A stretch of 64,000 nucleotides of DNA from Ciona savignyi (lineage: Eukaryota; Chordata; Ascidiacea; Phlebobranchia; Cionidae), in assembly GCA_000149265.1 (NCBI GenBank), contig CH002721.1, positions 104,582 through 168,581 on the forward strand, in the 5' to 3' direction. A program made the translations under genes and the position numbers. A model generated the notes under the pieces. The model searched no databases. It had not been told where the DNA came from and worked only from the letters and a program-made list of their open reading frames with translations. Shown here piece after piece: positions 1-12,470 of the stretch. The stretch's first letter is position 1, and each line of letters starts with the position of its first letter.

Positions 1-1258
1 CACTACTTTTTTATGCGTACAAACAATGCAAGCGAGGTTAAGTCGTTTTTGTGTCATTGTGGTACGAAGTTACTCTTTACCACTGCAAAAGAGATGACAA
101 CTTAATTAAATTTCATTGTAATCTCCCCGAGCGCGTGCGATTCGCGGGCCAGGCAACGCCGAGTGCCGATCAAAGGATTACGTCTTAGCGCATCTAGTCG
201 GAGTTCCGATCAAAGGCGCCGCGGATGTGCGTAGTAGCATTGTGGCACCGGACGCTGTTATCGCGCTGTTTTCTCTCTACGATGTCAGTACAAATTATAA
301 CAAACATGCAGAACAATCGTTAAAAAAACATGGGTGGCGGCCCCCCAAGCCTTAAAATCATGGGGGGCCTTGCCCCCCGGCCCCCCTGGAAGTCGGCGCC
401 CAGTGGTTTTACTGTTTTAACATATTGCCTGTAATCCGGCTTAGGAAACTTCTGTTTCCTGACTAATATTTTTCTCACAAACCACGTGTTGTGCCGCCTT
501 TTTCGTGTACACGTATATCCGCTTGTGCTGAAACGTGGTGGTGTTAACGAATTAGTCTAAAATTGTAACGAAACGACAACCTAAAATACCGTTCTAATGG
601 TATAAGATTCGAATAAAGAAACCAGAGCATAATAACAATGTCTAACGGTACAGCAGTCTTCTATCATATTCAACCAATGAAAGTCTTTTTACTGTGTCAG
701 CTTTCCGTGAGTTCTCGGATTGCGAGAGTCAAATAACTGAATACGGTCAGCCAGAGAATCGTCTGACCAGATCAAGTGTCAATCAACAGGCACAATTAAC
801 ATTCATGTTTTGGCGACACGCCACAGGTCTACGATGGGACAGAAGAGATTAAACCACCTTTTTGTCTCATGAACGTTTGTTTACAAGGAAGAGCTTGACC
901 TTCTCGACAGAGTTGAGCTAGTAAACGAATTTGTTAATTTAATCGTCAGTCCGGTCGCCAAAATACATTTTATCTGTGTAGTGCTGTTTTGCTGAGATTA
1001 AAATCTGGCCTCTGCCTCCGTAACTAAGTTTTATTTCCAAATAGTAGTGATAAAACTGCTAATATACGAAAACTGAAAACACGAGCATTTCTCCATCAGT
1101 AATTTAGGCCAACTTTAATTCATCGTAGGAAAGCCATTTTATATTATACTAACACTTTGTTAAAGGATAGAAAGTATTTTGTTATTGCTTCCTAGTGAAG
1201 GTCGAGTCACTTTGGGAAGAGAGCGCGTTTATCTTTCTTGATAACTCATGCGAACCTA
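1..1258. other. Non-coding stretch, no gene seen
   Basis: I see no convincing ORF or splice-supported exon here. A GC-rich patch with G and C runs lies at about 330-410 in otherwise AT-rich DNA. The word CCGATCAAAGG recurs at about 165 and 207, and again near 6766. Confidence 0.5.
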
Positions 1259-3077
1259 CGTTTAGATTTTAGACGATTGACATGGACAACAAACACTAAA
1301 ACTGCTTATTAAAAATAGGAAAACTAACTCTGTTTCGCTCCCTGTTTTTCGCATCGACTGGCGCCTATGCTCCTACTATATAATAGGAGTTCTGTAGTCT
1401 CTGATGAATTGCACTAATGTGACGACATCAAATACCTTCTTGTGATGTCATAAATGCCTATGTAGCCTGTAAGCTTTCATGACAAATTGTTGCGTGAAAA
1501 CTTAACGTCGTTTTAATTTTTTGGAAGGTGCTTCGCGGTCCCAAAAAATTGTCTCTCGGACCCCAACCGCTCTGATCTAAAATCTAACAAATGACAAAAT
1601 ATTTATTGTGGATCAATCAGTCAACTAATTAGCTAGTGACCAGTTTTGCACCACCACCTCTCTTGACTGAAAGCATCAACTAACCCACCTAAATAATCGG
1701 ACAGACGAATACCATACACACAAGTAACAACGTTAACACCATTAATATGCATTTAGACTACTGGTACTTTCTTTATCTTACATTTAAAAAATTGATTTAC
1801 GGTATTTTCCTCTGCAATCTGTATCGCATACCTATCGGCTTTAAAACTCAAGTGACCAATCTGAGACAAAAAAGTGGTTTTAATCTGTTTTGCAGATAGA
1901 TCAATAAAAGGAAGAAAAGGTAGGCCCTTTTTAAAACCGGAACCAAATTAATAGTTTAGGTAAAATCATTAAAATACTTTGTGGGACAGCAGCTTCTTAC
2001 TTCTTTGACAGACATGTCCGGTCGCCAGGTGATTGGCATTAATGGGTTGGTTGTTATTCAAACAGGATTAAATAAACTTTTGTCCATAAATCATAAATTG
2101 CCCCGGCCTTCAATTTAATAAAAAAAACCCATGGAGAAACCATTAAGTGAGCTCTTATATTGCAAGCAAAGGTAAATAAACACTTTTTTAGCTATGTAGT
2201 CTTGTGCAAGTAAGAACTTAAAACGGTTGGTTAAAAGCAAACCCAAATTTGAAAGCCCTGGATCAGGAAGAAAAAACAAAATGGAACACAATGGCAAAAA
2301 CTGAAAATAGAAATTAAAGGAAGGTACTCAGTTTTAAGTGTTAGCATGTAACCAGGGCCGGTGCTAGGGACCGCGGGGCCCAATTAGAAATGTGATGGCG
2401 CCGCCCCTACTCTTCATAGCAAATTTGATGGGTGTTTATATATCAACCATATTCATTATGACGTAACAGGCAGACACAGAAATATAAATTTGACTTAGTT
2501 CAGATGTAACAAATTGATATTATGAGAAAGAATATCATTTCACATTTATTTTACGTTTCAAAAATATTTTAAACCTCGTAATACAGAAAGACCCCCCCTA
2601 GCGCGGGGCCCCTTTAAGGTGCGGAGCCCAATTTGATCTAATCGGCCTAAAACCGGCCCTGCATGTAACAATATATTAAAAATGTCAGTTGTTATAATGT
2701 ACTTAAGGAACTTGGAGTCAGGGTGGGAGGATTGGGTCTGCATCGAGGAACCTTACAAGTCTTCCCAGCCTGACTGACCTACAAACCAAGTTTGTTCTTA
2801 GTGGTCTAGTAGACGTCATTTCTCACAGTCAAGTAATAAGTAGTTATTATGATATTACCTAAAAGTTTACTTTACTTACTAAACAGCAAGCTAATACACA
2901 AGGACAGCAGTTATGTCTCTGGGAAGGGTGTTAGACTGGCACTGCATTAGTAGTCACAATCAGAATGGTATCATACAAACAGAATCAAACAGTTAACTTG
3001 CGTTCTTGCCCACCAAGTACACTTAAAATGTTTTAGATAGTAAATCATTGTTGTGTATTTATTTGCAATGATTTTTT
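1259..3077 (+). repeat. Segmental duplication, copy 1 (first block)
   Basis: This stretch is nearly the same as 43130-44417 in the same orientation. The shared text starts TTTAGATTTTAGA and ends near TTGTGTATTTATT. Differences are point changes, small indels, a hAT miniature element present only here (2353-2661), and about 85 bp near 43748-43830 present only in the other copy. Homology resumes at about 3920 against 49765, so the original duplicated unit probably ran to about 5760 (against 51430). I see no gene in this first block. Confidence 0.9.
2353..2661. mobile_element. hAT-type miniature element, 309 bp
   Basis: The element starts CAGGGCCGGTGCTAGGG and ends with the inverted match ACCGGCCCTG. 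An 8-bp direct repeat CATGTAAC flanks it (2345-2352 and 2662-2669), as expected for hAT transposition. The paralogous copy at about 44036 carries the empty site with one CATGTAAC, which proves insertion after the duplication. It has no coding capacity. A second family member is at 4689-5134. Confidence 0.93.
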
Positions 3078-3084
3078 ACGTCCG

Positions 3085-3920
3085 ACTAGTTTTTTTGGCA
3101 TAGCGCTTGAACGGTTGTTGCTTCAATGTGATTCAAATTTGATGGAATGTAGTGTGCATTACTTACTAATTTAACAATTAGAAAAAATATAAAATAATAT
3201 CCAGGGAAATACTCTAAAACATAAGATTTTGTTCTCAAATCATGATTGTGACATGAATGGCATGACCCCTCGACATCTACCAAAAGAAATAATAAAATAG
3301 TAATAAAGCTTTGTCATTTGTTAGACAACATGCAGGAGCAAAATTGTGGGTGATAAAACTAGGGAAACTCCCCGGAGACGTTAAAATCCAAAACGGTTAT
3401 TTTTCTTAAAAAATAGCTTTTCGGAACATAGCGTTTAACCGGCTGCTCTAATTTTGATCAGATTTGGTGGAATGCTAGATCGTTAGTCACCCTAAGTATT
3501 TCTTTCTTTTAAGTTACACAGGGTAACTCCCTGACTCGTGACATCTCCAACAAGGATTCGTCAAATCGGATTAAAACTTTAAGAAAACATGACCCACATA
3601 TAACTTATTTACCAAGCCATGAAAACTAAATCGAACTGTTTTAGGAATTTAGCTTTATTTCAATACAGCACTTAAAAAAAGCTTTAATTTAAAACATTTG
3701 TGATGAAATCTTTGTAAACCTATCTATCACGATTGTTCTTTTTACCTACACGTGGAAAAGAAGTTTGGTTTGATAACTATGAGTTTATGCTTGCAGAAAC
3801 TACATACACAGTGTATAAAATACAAAATGAGGTTAGGGACCCTGTAGCATGAATAAATATATGGCATACAACATGTGTTTTTACAAATAGTGGTGATTAA
3901 ACACGTGGTTGACACTCTAG
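3085..3920 (-). repeat. Dispersed repeat, inverted relative to 28380-29160
   Basis: Read on the minus strand this matches the tandem-repeat family at 28.4-29.8 kb. Shared phrases include the segment ending in AAGCGCTATGCC, GTCTCCGGGG and the stretch around ACCCACATAT. It sits exactly between the two blocks of the 1-6 kb duplication, where the sister copy has other DNA, so it was inserted or rearranged after or during divergence. No ORF of interest. Confidence 0.75.
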
Positions 3921-3949
3921 TTTCTCTTGTTGATCTGATATTGTGGGTG

Positions 3950-5730
3950 ACATGCTGTCCGAGTTTGGAAGACCAGGGGGGATATTAGAAAAACAAGTGG
4001 TTTTTGTTCTAATCAACCATTCGTCTAAAATGGAAACAAGGCTATGATGCTGCCGGTGGTATATCTATGGAAACCTACCAGCAGTTCTTGAACGCCCTTC
4101 TATTAAGATATGGCAAACAGCCATTTTATCACATAAGAAATGCAATGCGCATAATTTTTTTCTCTGTGAGATGTTAAGAAATACCTCAAGTTCCTGCAGT
4201 GGACCTTACCGTTTTAACGGTTATTAATATAAATCATCGCGAAGTTGTTAAAAAGAACCGAATCGCGCTAAGAGTTTTGTTTGACACCATTGCCACTTTA
4301 GGACACGCGGATGCTAATTCCAATTACCACAATTTGCTTTCAACTGGTTGCTAAATATCATCCGGAGACTAGTGTGTGGTTGACCCGTTCCAGTAAATTT
4401 AAGTTGATCAGTCAGTCCGACTGCATCCAATGGTATGTATGCTGGAGGAGCTCATGGCGACCGAAGTAGTAAATACATTGCCGCTGAAATAAAAAACGTG
4501 AAGTTTAGATGTAATGCCTGATATTGTCGACCTCGACTTGAATATCCGCAAGGATTTTATGGGAATGGAAAGGACCCCGAAATGCGATTAAGAAACTTAG
4601 TTCAATTTGATTATGGGTTATATATACGTAAATTAACATTGGACATAGAAGAATTGCCTAGAGGACATGATTGATGGTGCTGCGACGACAGGCCCGGTGC
4701 TAGGAACCGCGGGGCCCCTACTCTTCATTACAAAATTTATGGGTGTTTATCTATCATAAAATACATACCAGTACATACAAACTACAAAAATAGACATTTA
4801 ATACTTGCTATAAAACAAATTAAAGGTAATGTGGATGCTTATTTACGATATATTGTTTTACTTCCATATAATACATATATATTGTTTATATAATACATAT
4901 ATATATTGTTTAGCAACCATATTCATTATGACGTAACAAGCAGACACAGAAATATAAATTTGACTTAGTTACGATGCATAACAAATTGATATTATGAGAA
5001 AGAATATTATTTCACTTTTTATTTTACGTTTCAGTAGTATTTTAAACCTCGTAATACAGAAAAATCTCCGCTAGCGCTGGGCCCCTTCAAGGTGCGCGGG
5101 GCCCAATTTGATCTAATCGGTCAAATCGGCCCTGTGCGACGAAAGCAGTAGCGAGGAACAGGCGCCCATTCGGCAAGTAATTCCCTCCGCACGCACGGTT
5201 TGTGTATTGCCAAGCACACGAGCTCAATCTTATTGTTCAGGATTGCCTGAAATACAGTAAACGCTTCAAATGTACTCACTGGAAATGATGTCAGCAATTG
5301 GCAAATTTGTGTCTAGTTTGCCGAAACGAAAGTTTTGAAAAAGTCGGGAAGGTTTGTTGAAGTCAATGACGAAGATTCAACGTCCAATGACACTCCGCGG
5401 TCGTCTGCTCCACGCGTTCGAAGCCAGCGCTGCGACCATGAGCTTCTTTTAAATTGGCTCCAGAAGACGGTGGAGGATCAGTCAAAAATGACTTCTTAAC
5501 TATACGCTATGCAAGGAAATGCTGAAAATTCCGACAATGAAAATGTGGCACAAAGGTCACTTTGTAGATATATTTACCAATCAATACGGTACGTTAACTT
5601 AGAGCGCATACTCTGCGAAGCGGCTAGCAACGTCCACATTTCCTCGACTCGTCAATTTTATACACACGACATAAAAAAGGACGAGTTAACGCAGAAATTT
5701 GAACATGGTTTTCAGGAATCATTGTGAAAC
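3950..5730 (+). pseudogene. Dead hAT-like transposase (DUF4371 type), copy 1
   Basis: Broken reading frames on the plus strand give peptides typical of the animal hAT/ZMYM-like transposases with a DUF4371 domain. A segment with EVVKKNR, then NYHNLL and AKYHPETSVWLTRSS, corresponds to the region before the RNase-H core. IRQVIPSARTV followed by AHELNLIV resembles the usual 'HCxAHxLNLVVQD' stretch. A later RSQRCDHELLLNWL corresponds to the 'LCPTRW' neighbourhood. Many stops and frameshifts make it non-functional. It is interrupted by the hAT miniature element at 4689-5134. Compared with the sister at 49803-51430, it has also lost about 300 bp near 5500. The family assignment rests on remembered motif order, not on alignment. 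Confidence 0.6.
4689..5134. mobile_element. hAT-type miniature element, 446 bp, inside a dead hAT
   Basis: Starts CAGGCCCGGTGCTAGG and ends AATCGGCCCTG. It is flanked by an 8-bp duplication TGCGACGA (4681-4688 and 5135-5142). Internal sequence matches 2353-2661, with an extra ~130 bp AT-rich segment (4760-4915) carrying ATACATATATATTG repeats. The paralogue near 50450 lacks the element, so this insertion also post-dates the duplication. Confidence 0.92.
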
Positions 5731-5759
5731 CACGGTCGCACAAGTGCAGTATTTACTAA

Positions 5760-6431
5760 ACAAAAGTCGTACCAAGTAATATTTAATTCGAATTTGCTTC
5801 TCTATCTAATCCTTTCATGCAGCTTTAGTTCACTCCGGCGAAATAAATCATACATACTTACTACGCTCAACAATGACACAGGAAGAAAAAGCCTGTAAAC
5901 CATTGCATAATGAACACCCCACAAGGATATGTTGAGAAACTTGATCCAACAAAGTGATGTCCAAAGAAACAACTTTCTTTAAAATGTGTATAATTGTTTT
6001 CGAGTTGTTCGTTTTACGTGCGTACGTACCATTTTGTTGTTTGATTATGCGTCACGTCTTATTAATGTCATAAATTTGACCTATATGCAATTATTGTATT
6101 TTAAATGAACAGGTTGTTTCGATTTTCGTGGACAAGTTAACGGGATCAATTTAGTTTATTTAAAAATAACGGGGCATATATCGGGCGGGTATTAGACAAA
6201 AAAGAATAAATATATCTTCTATATTCTTTGCGTTGCCAATTTAATAATTGCCTCCATACACTAACTCTCTTTTTGGTACAAAACACGTGAAATTTGAATA
6301 CAAAATGTTGGCACGTCTACCTCACAGCCTTGCAAATCCGAAAGAGAAGAAGGTTCGATCAAAGCATATTGCCTGGGTTAAGCAAAACAATGGGCTATTG
6401 TTTTCGCATAATAAATTGTGATGAAAGTTTG

Positions 6432-6462
<31 letters not shown>

Positions 6463-7019
6463 TATGGCGCAATACGAATGAGATATATTTATAGGACTTC
6501 GTAGCTCGTACGTTTTAAATTCTCTTACACTCGTCACTAGGAAATATTAGCCAATCAAAACCTAAAAAATAATAGATGTATTCACGTATGACATGCACGG
6601 CAAAGCGGTATTTTCTCGTCTTGTTTCATTACTTTTTTGAAGTGACATGTTAAAATACTGCTATATATATCTCCAAGAATAACTTATGTTTAATATCAAT
6701 AAATTTTAAAATGGCCGTGCATAAATAATGATTCGGATGATTTCATTAAATAGATCGGTTGATCCCCGATCAAAGGTCAGGCATGTACGGTGGTTGACGT
6801 AAGCTAATGGAAAATCAGAACACAAGTGTTGTTTAAGTGTTTTTTTCCTAATTACTAAGTTAGTTTAACTGTCGCTGTGCGCTATAAAACTTACTGAGAT
6901 GTAGTTTTTAATATGCTACCGTGTCTACGTAGGAAAGTGTTCCTGAAATTTTTTTTCGCGCTCACTCGCGAACGGGCTTGCAATTCCTGCACGGCCTACA
7001 ATATGGAGAACTTTACGCC
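5760..7019. other. Non-coding, with AT microsatellite
   Basis: No gene seen. A (TA)n run with one interruption lies at 6429-6466. Short ORFs here are AT-rich and lack any recognisable domain. Confidence 0.5.
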
Positions 7020-7022
7020 TAA

Positions 7023-8689
7023 AGGCGGATGCACACATGACAACTTTTGCGGCTGCGGGCGGGGAATCCCCGAGCAGTAAGCGGCGCGGCTGCGGTCATT
7101 TTGTGCGGCTGTGCGACTCACCCATGCACACCACCATTCACACCGCCCGGTTTCCAAGGACGCTATTGCAATGCAAAGATTGGTACTAAAATGGCCTTTT
7201 CTTTGCAAATCAAGGGTTTAGAGTTTATGATTAGGCATATACCTTCCCAGAACTAATTTTCTAGTCAAAAGATAAGTTCATTTCACTCAATGTATTAGGT
7301 TAGGATTACTATTTTTTGCAAAATACTTAAAAAGAGAAGAGATTAATGAGAATTGACTAAACTTTTGACTGCAAACGACACCAGCAAATGTTTCCCAAAG
7401 TGGAGTGGTTTTAATGCCCAACTGGGCTAACCTGTTCATATCTGATTACCCGAAGAGACAAATTTTTTTCTCTTCGTCATTGTCAATACAAAAAAAATAA
7501 CAATTAAATCACTACTGGCAAGTGAGGAATTTATTCAATAGTAGACAAAGGGATAGAAATTTGAAAGAACACATGGAACAAAATTATTATATAAACATTA
7601 GGAAAAGTATGGTTACATGCATGTCCTCTTTATTCAATATTTCTCTGCTGTCTAAGTCCTCCACTTTATTCAATACCACACACACACCTGGTGGACCTGG
7701 ACAGGAGACACCAACTGAATAAAGAGGGCATACATGTAACAAAATGGAAACAGTAAGAAAAGAACAATATATACAATTAAAATAAATATCACTATTATGT
7801 GGATGACTCAGTCATGTGAATTTCTACCGAGAAATAAAATTCTACCACATCAGCTAGTTTAGTATGAAGTTGTAGTCCCAAATTGACTGTAGTGTTCAAG
7901 CCAGTGTAAATTTGATTCTGTGTGCATTACAGCCAGTGTGCTTTTTTGCAATCTCTGTATGTGAAAGAAATTTTTTTACTTACTTTGCACAAAAACATTG
8001 ACCACAACCAACAACACTGTTAACTTAACTACATATGGAAATAAAACTTTCTCAATTTTTTTTTTTATAATAATCAATTAAAAATTTGAAATATTCTAAA
8101 AAGAGTGGAAATACCAAACCGACCACTATCCTATAACACAAACCGCTAACCATTACTTCATGCCCCTCTACCAATGTTCATGAAGATATATAACTTGTAT
8201 GAATGATTCAATCATATGTAGTTTCTTCTTTTCTGTCTTTTCCAGCTTGGTACTAATACAAAGCCGGTATGGGTTACTAGCATTAATTTTCCAGATTGTC
8301 CAACACATCTGACAAATCTTCTGTAATTTCACAAAAAGACAAACTCAGATCTTAAATCTCTCTCTGTCAACATCTCGTGTACCCATACCTGTCTACAAAA
8401 AAACCAATAGAAATTAACTATCAAAATACTGTGTTGTATTGGTATACACATCCATACAAATATATATATAATATATAGTGTGAGTGACCGACCAGTTCGA
8501 GAAGCCATTTCAACAAGGTCTCGGGAGTGCATGACTTAATAATTTGTAGTTTTTGCAGTGTAGGCCTAATCCACAACATTGCAAAAAAACTAAACAGGGT
8601 ACCAATATCATTGTGCACTCACTGATCAATTAATATATTTGAAAGTTTAACAAGAAAGTTTTTAAGTAACGGTAATAACGAGAGTGAAT

Positions 8690-8723
<34 letters not shown>

Positions 8724-9416
8724 AAAACAAATATGGTGTTAACTGAAAATCCAACAATTTACAAAAAACTGGCAAGATACTACAGCAAAACAGGAAGGCA
8801 CAAAAAAACATAAGTTATCTAGTTTGGTGCCTCCAGTATGACTAGTCAACTCCAGGGTATTATCGGTGCCTCCTAAATTTTGAAGTTAAATAATATTCTA
8901 TTATACCGGCACTGCTTTTTGTTTAATCTTACTTCACTTGAAAGTGAAACAATACAATAATTAAAATTAAATAGACTAATATCTTACCTTCCAGGATCAC
9001 ACTCAGTTTCATAATTCATGCTTTAATTACTTTATTGGTTTCCTCAACGTTTTTTAACTTTAATACCTCGTCCATATTTAGGCTACAAATCCTACAATTT
9101 TAAATAAAGTTGGTTAAATATGAGTCTTGGACCTAATCCACAAAGCAAAACAACAATACATCTATCCCAGCCTAAATTCTTAACCAAACTATGCTGCAAT
9201 ATTAAAAAAAATGCATTTTTTAGCTTTTAACCAGATTTGTAGCTGTGCGGCAAAGTAGAAATTTTTCTACTCGGCCGCAGGACCGAGAAAATTGACCGCT
9301 TATTGGCGCACAAGCCGCTCAAAAACCCCGTTGCGGCGATGTGTGCACGGACACGCGGCAGAGCCGCGCCGTAAGCACTCTGCGGCAGCCGCAGACGGGT
9401 ATGTGTGCATCCGCCT
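7023..9416. mobile_element. PIF/Harbinger-like TIR element without transposase, 2.4 kb
   Basis: The left end AGGCGGATGCACACAT (from 7023) is repeated inverted at the right end (9401-9416). GC-rich CGGC-type subterminal DNA extends inward on both sides. A 3-bp TAA flanks each end (7020-7022 and 9417-9419), which fits the TWA target preference of PIF/Harbinger elements. The interior is AT-rich, with a (TA)n tract at 8693-8720, and contains no transposase ORF. An imperfect inverted repeat around CCTCTTTATTCAAT (about 7625) and ACTGAATAAAGAGG (about 7714) may mark a smaller nested element. Superfamily placement is inferred from target-site length and TIR only. Confidence 0.7.
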
Positions 9417-9429
9417 TAAGGTTGCAAAA

Positions 9430-10610
9430 CCTTGCGGTGCAATCATTCTGACATTACATATGCATAAAGGACATCGTGATTATTAAGAACTGTGCCCGGT
9501 CCCATTTATCATTATTTAAAATAATATAAGATTTTTTTTGACTTTATAATTAATATCCATAAACAAACCGGCGAAACTCGCATTTTTTAACCCTGGTTAT
9601 ATGACAATTTTACATATTAATGTTAAAAGTCAAAGCTGTTTAAAGTGGGTGTGGTAATAAACGTTTGGGTTTCATTTTCGCGTCCTATGTTAAAGATAGT
9701 ATATATTTTAAAACTGATTGATTTTTATTGGGACTTCCGTCCACCACTCCCTGTCGGTCTGGTGCATATTTAAGGCATGCAGCGATGAACCCCGTGTGCA
9801 GTCAGGGTTTCACATAATTCGCATTAAAAAGTTAATTGGCTAGTAGATAAAATTTTAACCAAACCAACTAAACTTATTTACATATAAAATGACATATATT
9901 GACAAGGAATAATAAGTTTGCTTAAAAATGTTTATCTCGCCTTGTTTCCTTTTATGTTGAAAGTTGACATTAGATTATTTGACATCAGTTTGCACATGCA
10001 AAGTTTTTTTTAACAAAAGTTAACAAAATAATATATATACAGTATATAAAAAGACAAAAAGTTTTATTACCGACTGCAGGATGGATACATACATCATTGC
10101 CTTATGGGCACACATTATGGTACACAATACGGTTTACGATGGAAAACAACACGCACGGTGCAGTGTTTAATAATGGGGGGGGGAAGAGCTTGGATAATTT
10201 ATTTACAATGGCGCTATTTACCGTACCGGCCTTTCGAGGAAAAATGTAACACTGCAAAAATAATACAAAATATTATTACCTATTATTAATATTAAATATA
10301 TTCAAACGAGCTAGTTGTGCCACAAAGTTCAGCTGACTTAAGTAAGTAAAGCAGCTATGTGATTTTCCTGCTTGTTAATGAATGATACAAAGCATGTTCT
10401 TGTAATAAAATTAATAACACTGCTGTTGTTTTTTAAGTAAACGTCTTTTTCACTGCGTACATGTACTTTAGATGGTCTGACCATCCTTCAGAGCATACTT
10501 ATTCTAAAACTGTGATATCTGGAAACAACAATAAGCAAAGATGCTGTACTGAACCATACAAACTTATCTGGTATTATTTATATATAGAGAGATTCATGCA
10601 TATGCATGCA
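9430..10610. other. Non-coding stretch
   Basis: No gene seen. A G7 run lies at about 10177, and a self-complementary ATGCATATGCATGCAT word lies near 10596. Confidence 0.45.
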
Positions 10611-10619
10611 TGTCGTAAC

Positions 10620-12335
10620 TACTATTTGTAACTTACATTTATTTGTCTTAAAGCCAAGCTTACTATAGTGGCTGCATTAGGTATCACGTACAATTGTTGT
10701 CTCTGGTGGCACAAACTTGCTGTCGTCATATTGTATTGTACCTCATATAGCGGTGCAAACACAAGCGTGTGTTTTGACATGATGTTGTGCTTAATCAATC
10801 GTATGTGTATGTATAGTGCCTGATTTTATTACTTATTTGTCCTTTAATACACAAACAAATTAAATAAATTATTACTGTTTTATTTGTTTATGGACAAACA
10901 AACGTTTAATGAACTTATTGCTAAGTTCAGGGCTACTTTTACATATTCATTTTAATATAATTAATATATAAAATATCGAAGGATCAACTTAAAGCGACAA
11001 GGTGGTAGGTAGGCTTCTAGGAAGAGATTCTGCTGCTACAAGCCAAACTTTTCTTTCATCAGTTTGCTCATCAAATCTTTTTCCCTATTGGCTCGGTAGC
11101 TATCAACAGAACAGCTAGCAGAATAGCGACGACCCGAATGAGTTGTAAGGCACAAATATGTATTTTGTTGTCCAAATGTTCTGAATTCCAAAGCCGTTTT
11201 ATTAAGCAATTTGTCTCCAGCGCTTTTGTAAGAGTAGACGATGCATGTAAAATTTCTTGATTGTTTTGACAAACCATCCAGATGAAGCTGTCGTAGAATC
11301 AGTCAACCTGCTTGAAAGTGTTTGTCCAGCAGGACAGGCAGAAAGAACTGTTAATTAGTGTTTTAAGCTCAATCAAAGATATGTTGTGTGGGCCATTCTT
11401 TAAAAGATATTTTTTTTCCAATTTTACCTTACCCAAGGCACAATTTGATTGCTTTTTTGGTTTAGCAAGTTGGGATAAGCGGTGTTCACTTATATGGTCT
11501 CATTTCATGAGCGACTTGCTCATGCCGCTTTGCCAAAAAGATTCAGCTCTGGGTATTTCCTAGGAAGTGGATCGATCGTTAAGGGCTGTATGTATAGTTA
11601 GTAGTAACTATTGCTTATGTCTTTCTACGTTGGAAAAAAATCTTCGGTTGGTTATTTGTGGAGGCTCCTGCTCTTTAAAAAGCTGCTGCATGACATAGGC
11701 TTTCAGGGCTGGCTCACTTGATGTTCCGGATAGAACAGCTTCCATTACCGTTTGAGCAATTTATTTGGTAAGTCGTTTTAAAAAGTTAAAAAACACTTAA
11801 GTTATATGCATTTATTATTGGACTGTTAATCCACGGGGTAGCTAGCGTTCATATCCCGGCTAGTTCGTCGTTTTATTAACTCTCCCTGGATAAATATCGC
11901 CCCTGTTACATACAACCAACAAACGCAGTTAAAAAAATTATAAAATTCAGTTCCGCTCCAGCTTTGCAAAACGCATTGTTGTAAATTCTAGAGTTGTATT
12001 TTTTTTATCCAATAAGACTTTGTTTGCTTAACGATCTGATTGATAAGAACATTTTCATTAATTTTTTAACAGCCTTTGGACCATAATTTTTTTATTAATA
12101 TAAAGTTTATCTGCGCAGAGCCCCCTAATTTTAGAAAATCTTGTCTGGCCACTTGGGGTTAGAGAGGTACGAGCATTTTTAGTCACTGATGCGGCACAGA
12201 GAAAACTCCGGACAAAAGCCAGCCAGACGTGTGTTTATTACAGCCTCCATCGACAATCTAAGCCTAAAACGATTGGTAACTAAGGGACATGAAGTTCCAA
12301 GTCTCACCTGTCCCAGAAGATGTCCACTGTGATCG
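10620..12335 (-). pseudogene. Internally deleted MULE copy (Ulp1 plus N-terminal remnants)
   Basis: This is a damaged sister of the MULE at 17-21.7 kb, same orientation. Its 3' flank (10660-11000) matches 16630-16950. 11011-11580 matches the Ulp1 exon (17300-18060), but with a deletion removing the segment around the conserved Asp. 11583-11765 matches the 5' part of the transposase exon near 20000-20186, so roughly 2 kb of DDE and SWIM coding DNA is missing. 12300-12334 matches the end of exon 5. The frames are open only in short pieces, so it cannot encode transposase. Such deletion derivatives are often mobilised in trans by full-length partners. Its outer ends are not resolved. Confidence 0.8.
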
Positions 12336-12470
12336 GTAAGCACTTAATGTACATCAAACTGAGGCTACAGCTGATCGACGTTTGTGACGTCACTGAGCCG
12401 CTTTTGGAAACCCCATGATATATTGTGGGTATTTTTTTTTCCTAGAAGAGGATTGTTCATGCGGAACGAC
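12336..12470 (+). repeat. MULE 5'-end/promoter sequence, inverted copy
   Basis: 12336-12393 is an exact or near-exact reverse complement of about 21719-21775. Similarity continues through the phrase CCTAGAAGAG-ATTGTTCATG to about 12470 (against about 21640). At 21.7 kb this DNA lies directly upstream of MULE exon 1. Here it is followed by a plus-strand spliced gene. It may be a terminal or subterminal inverted repeat doubling as a promoter. Confidence 0.8.
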
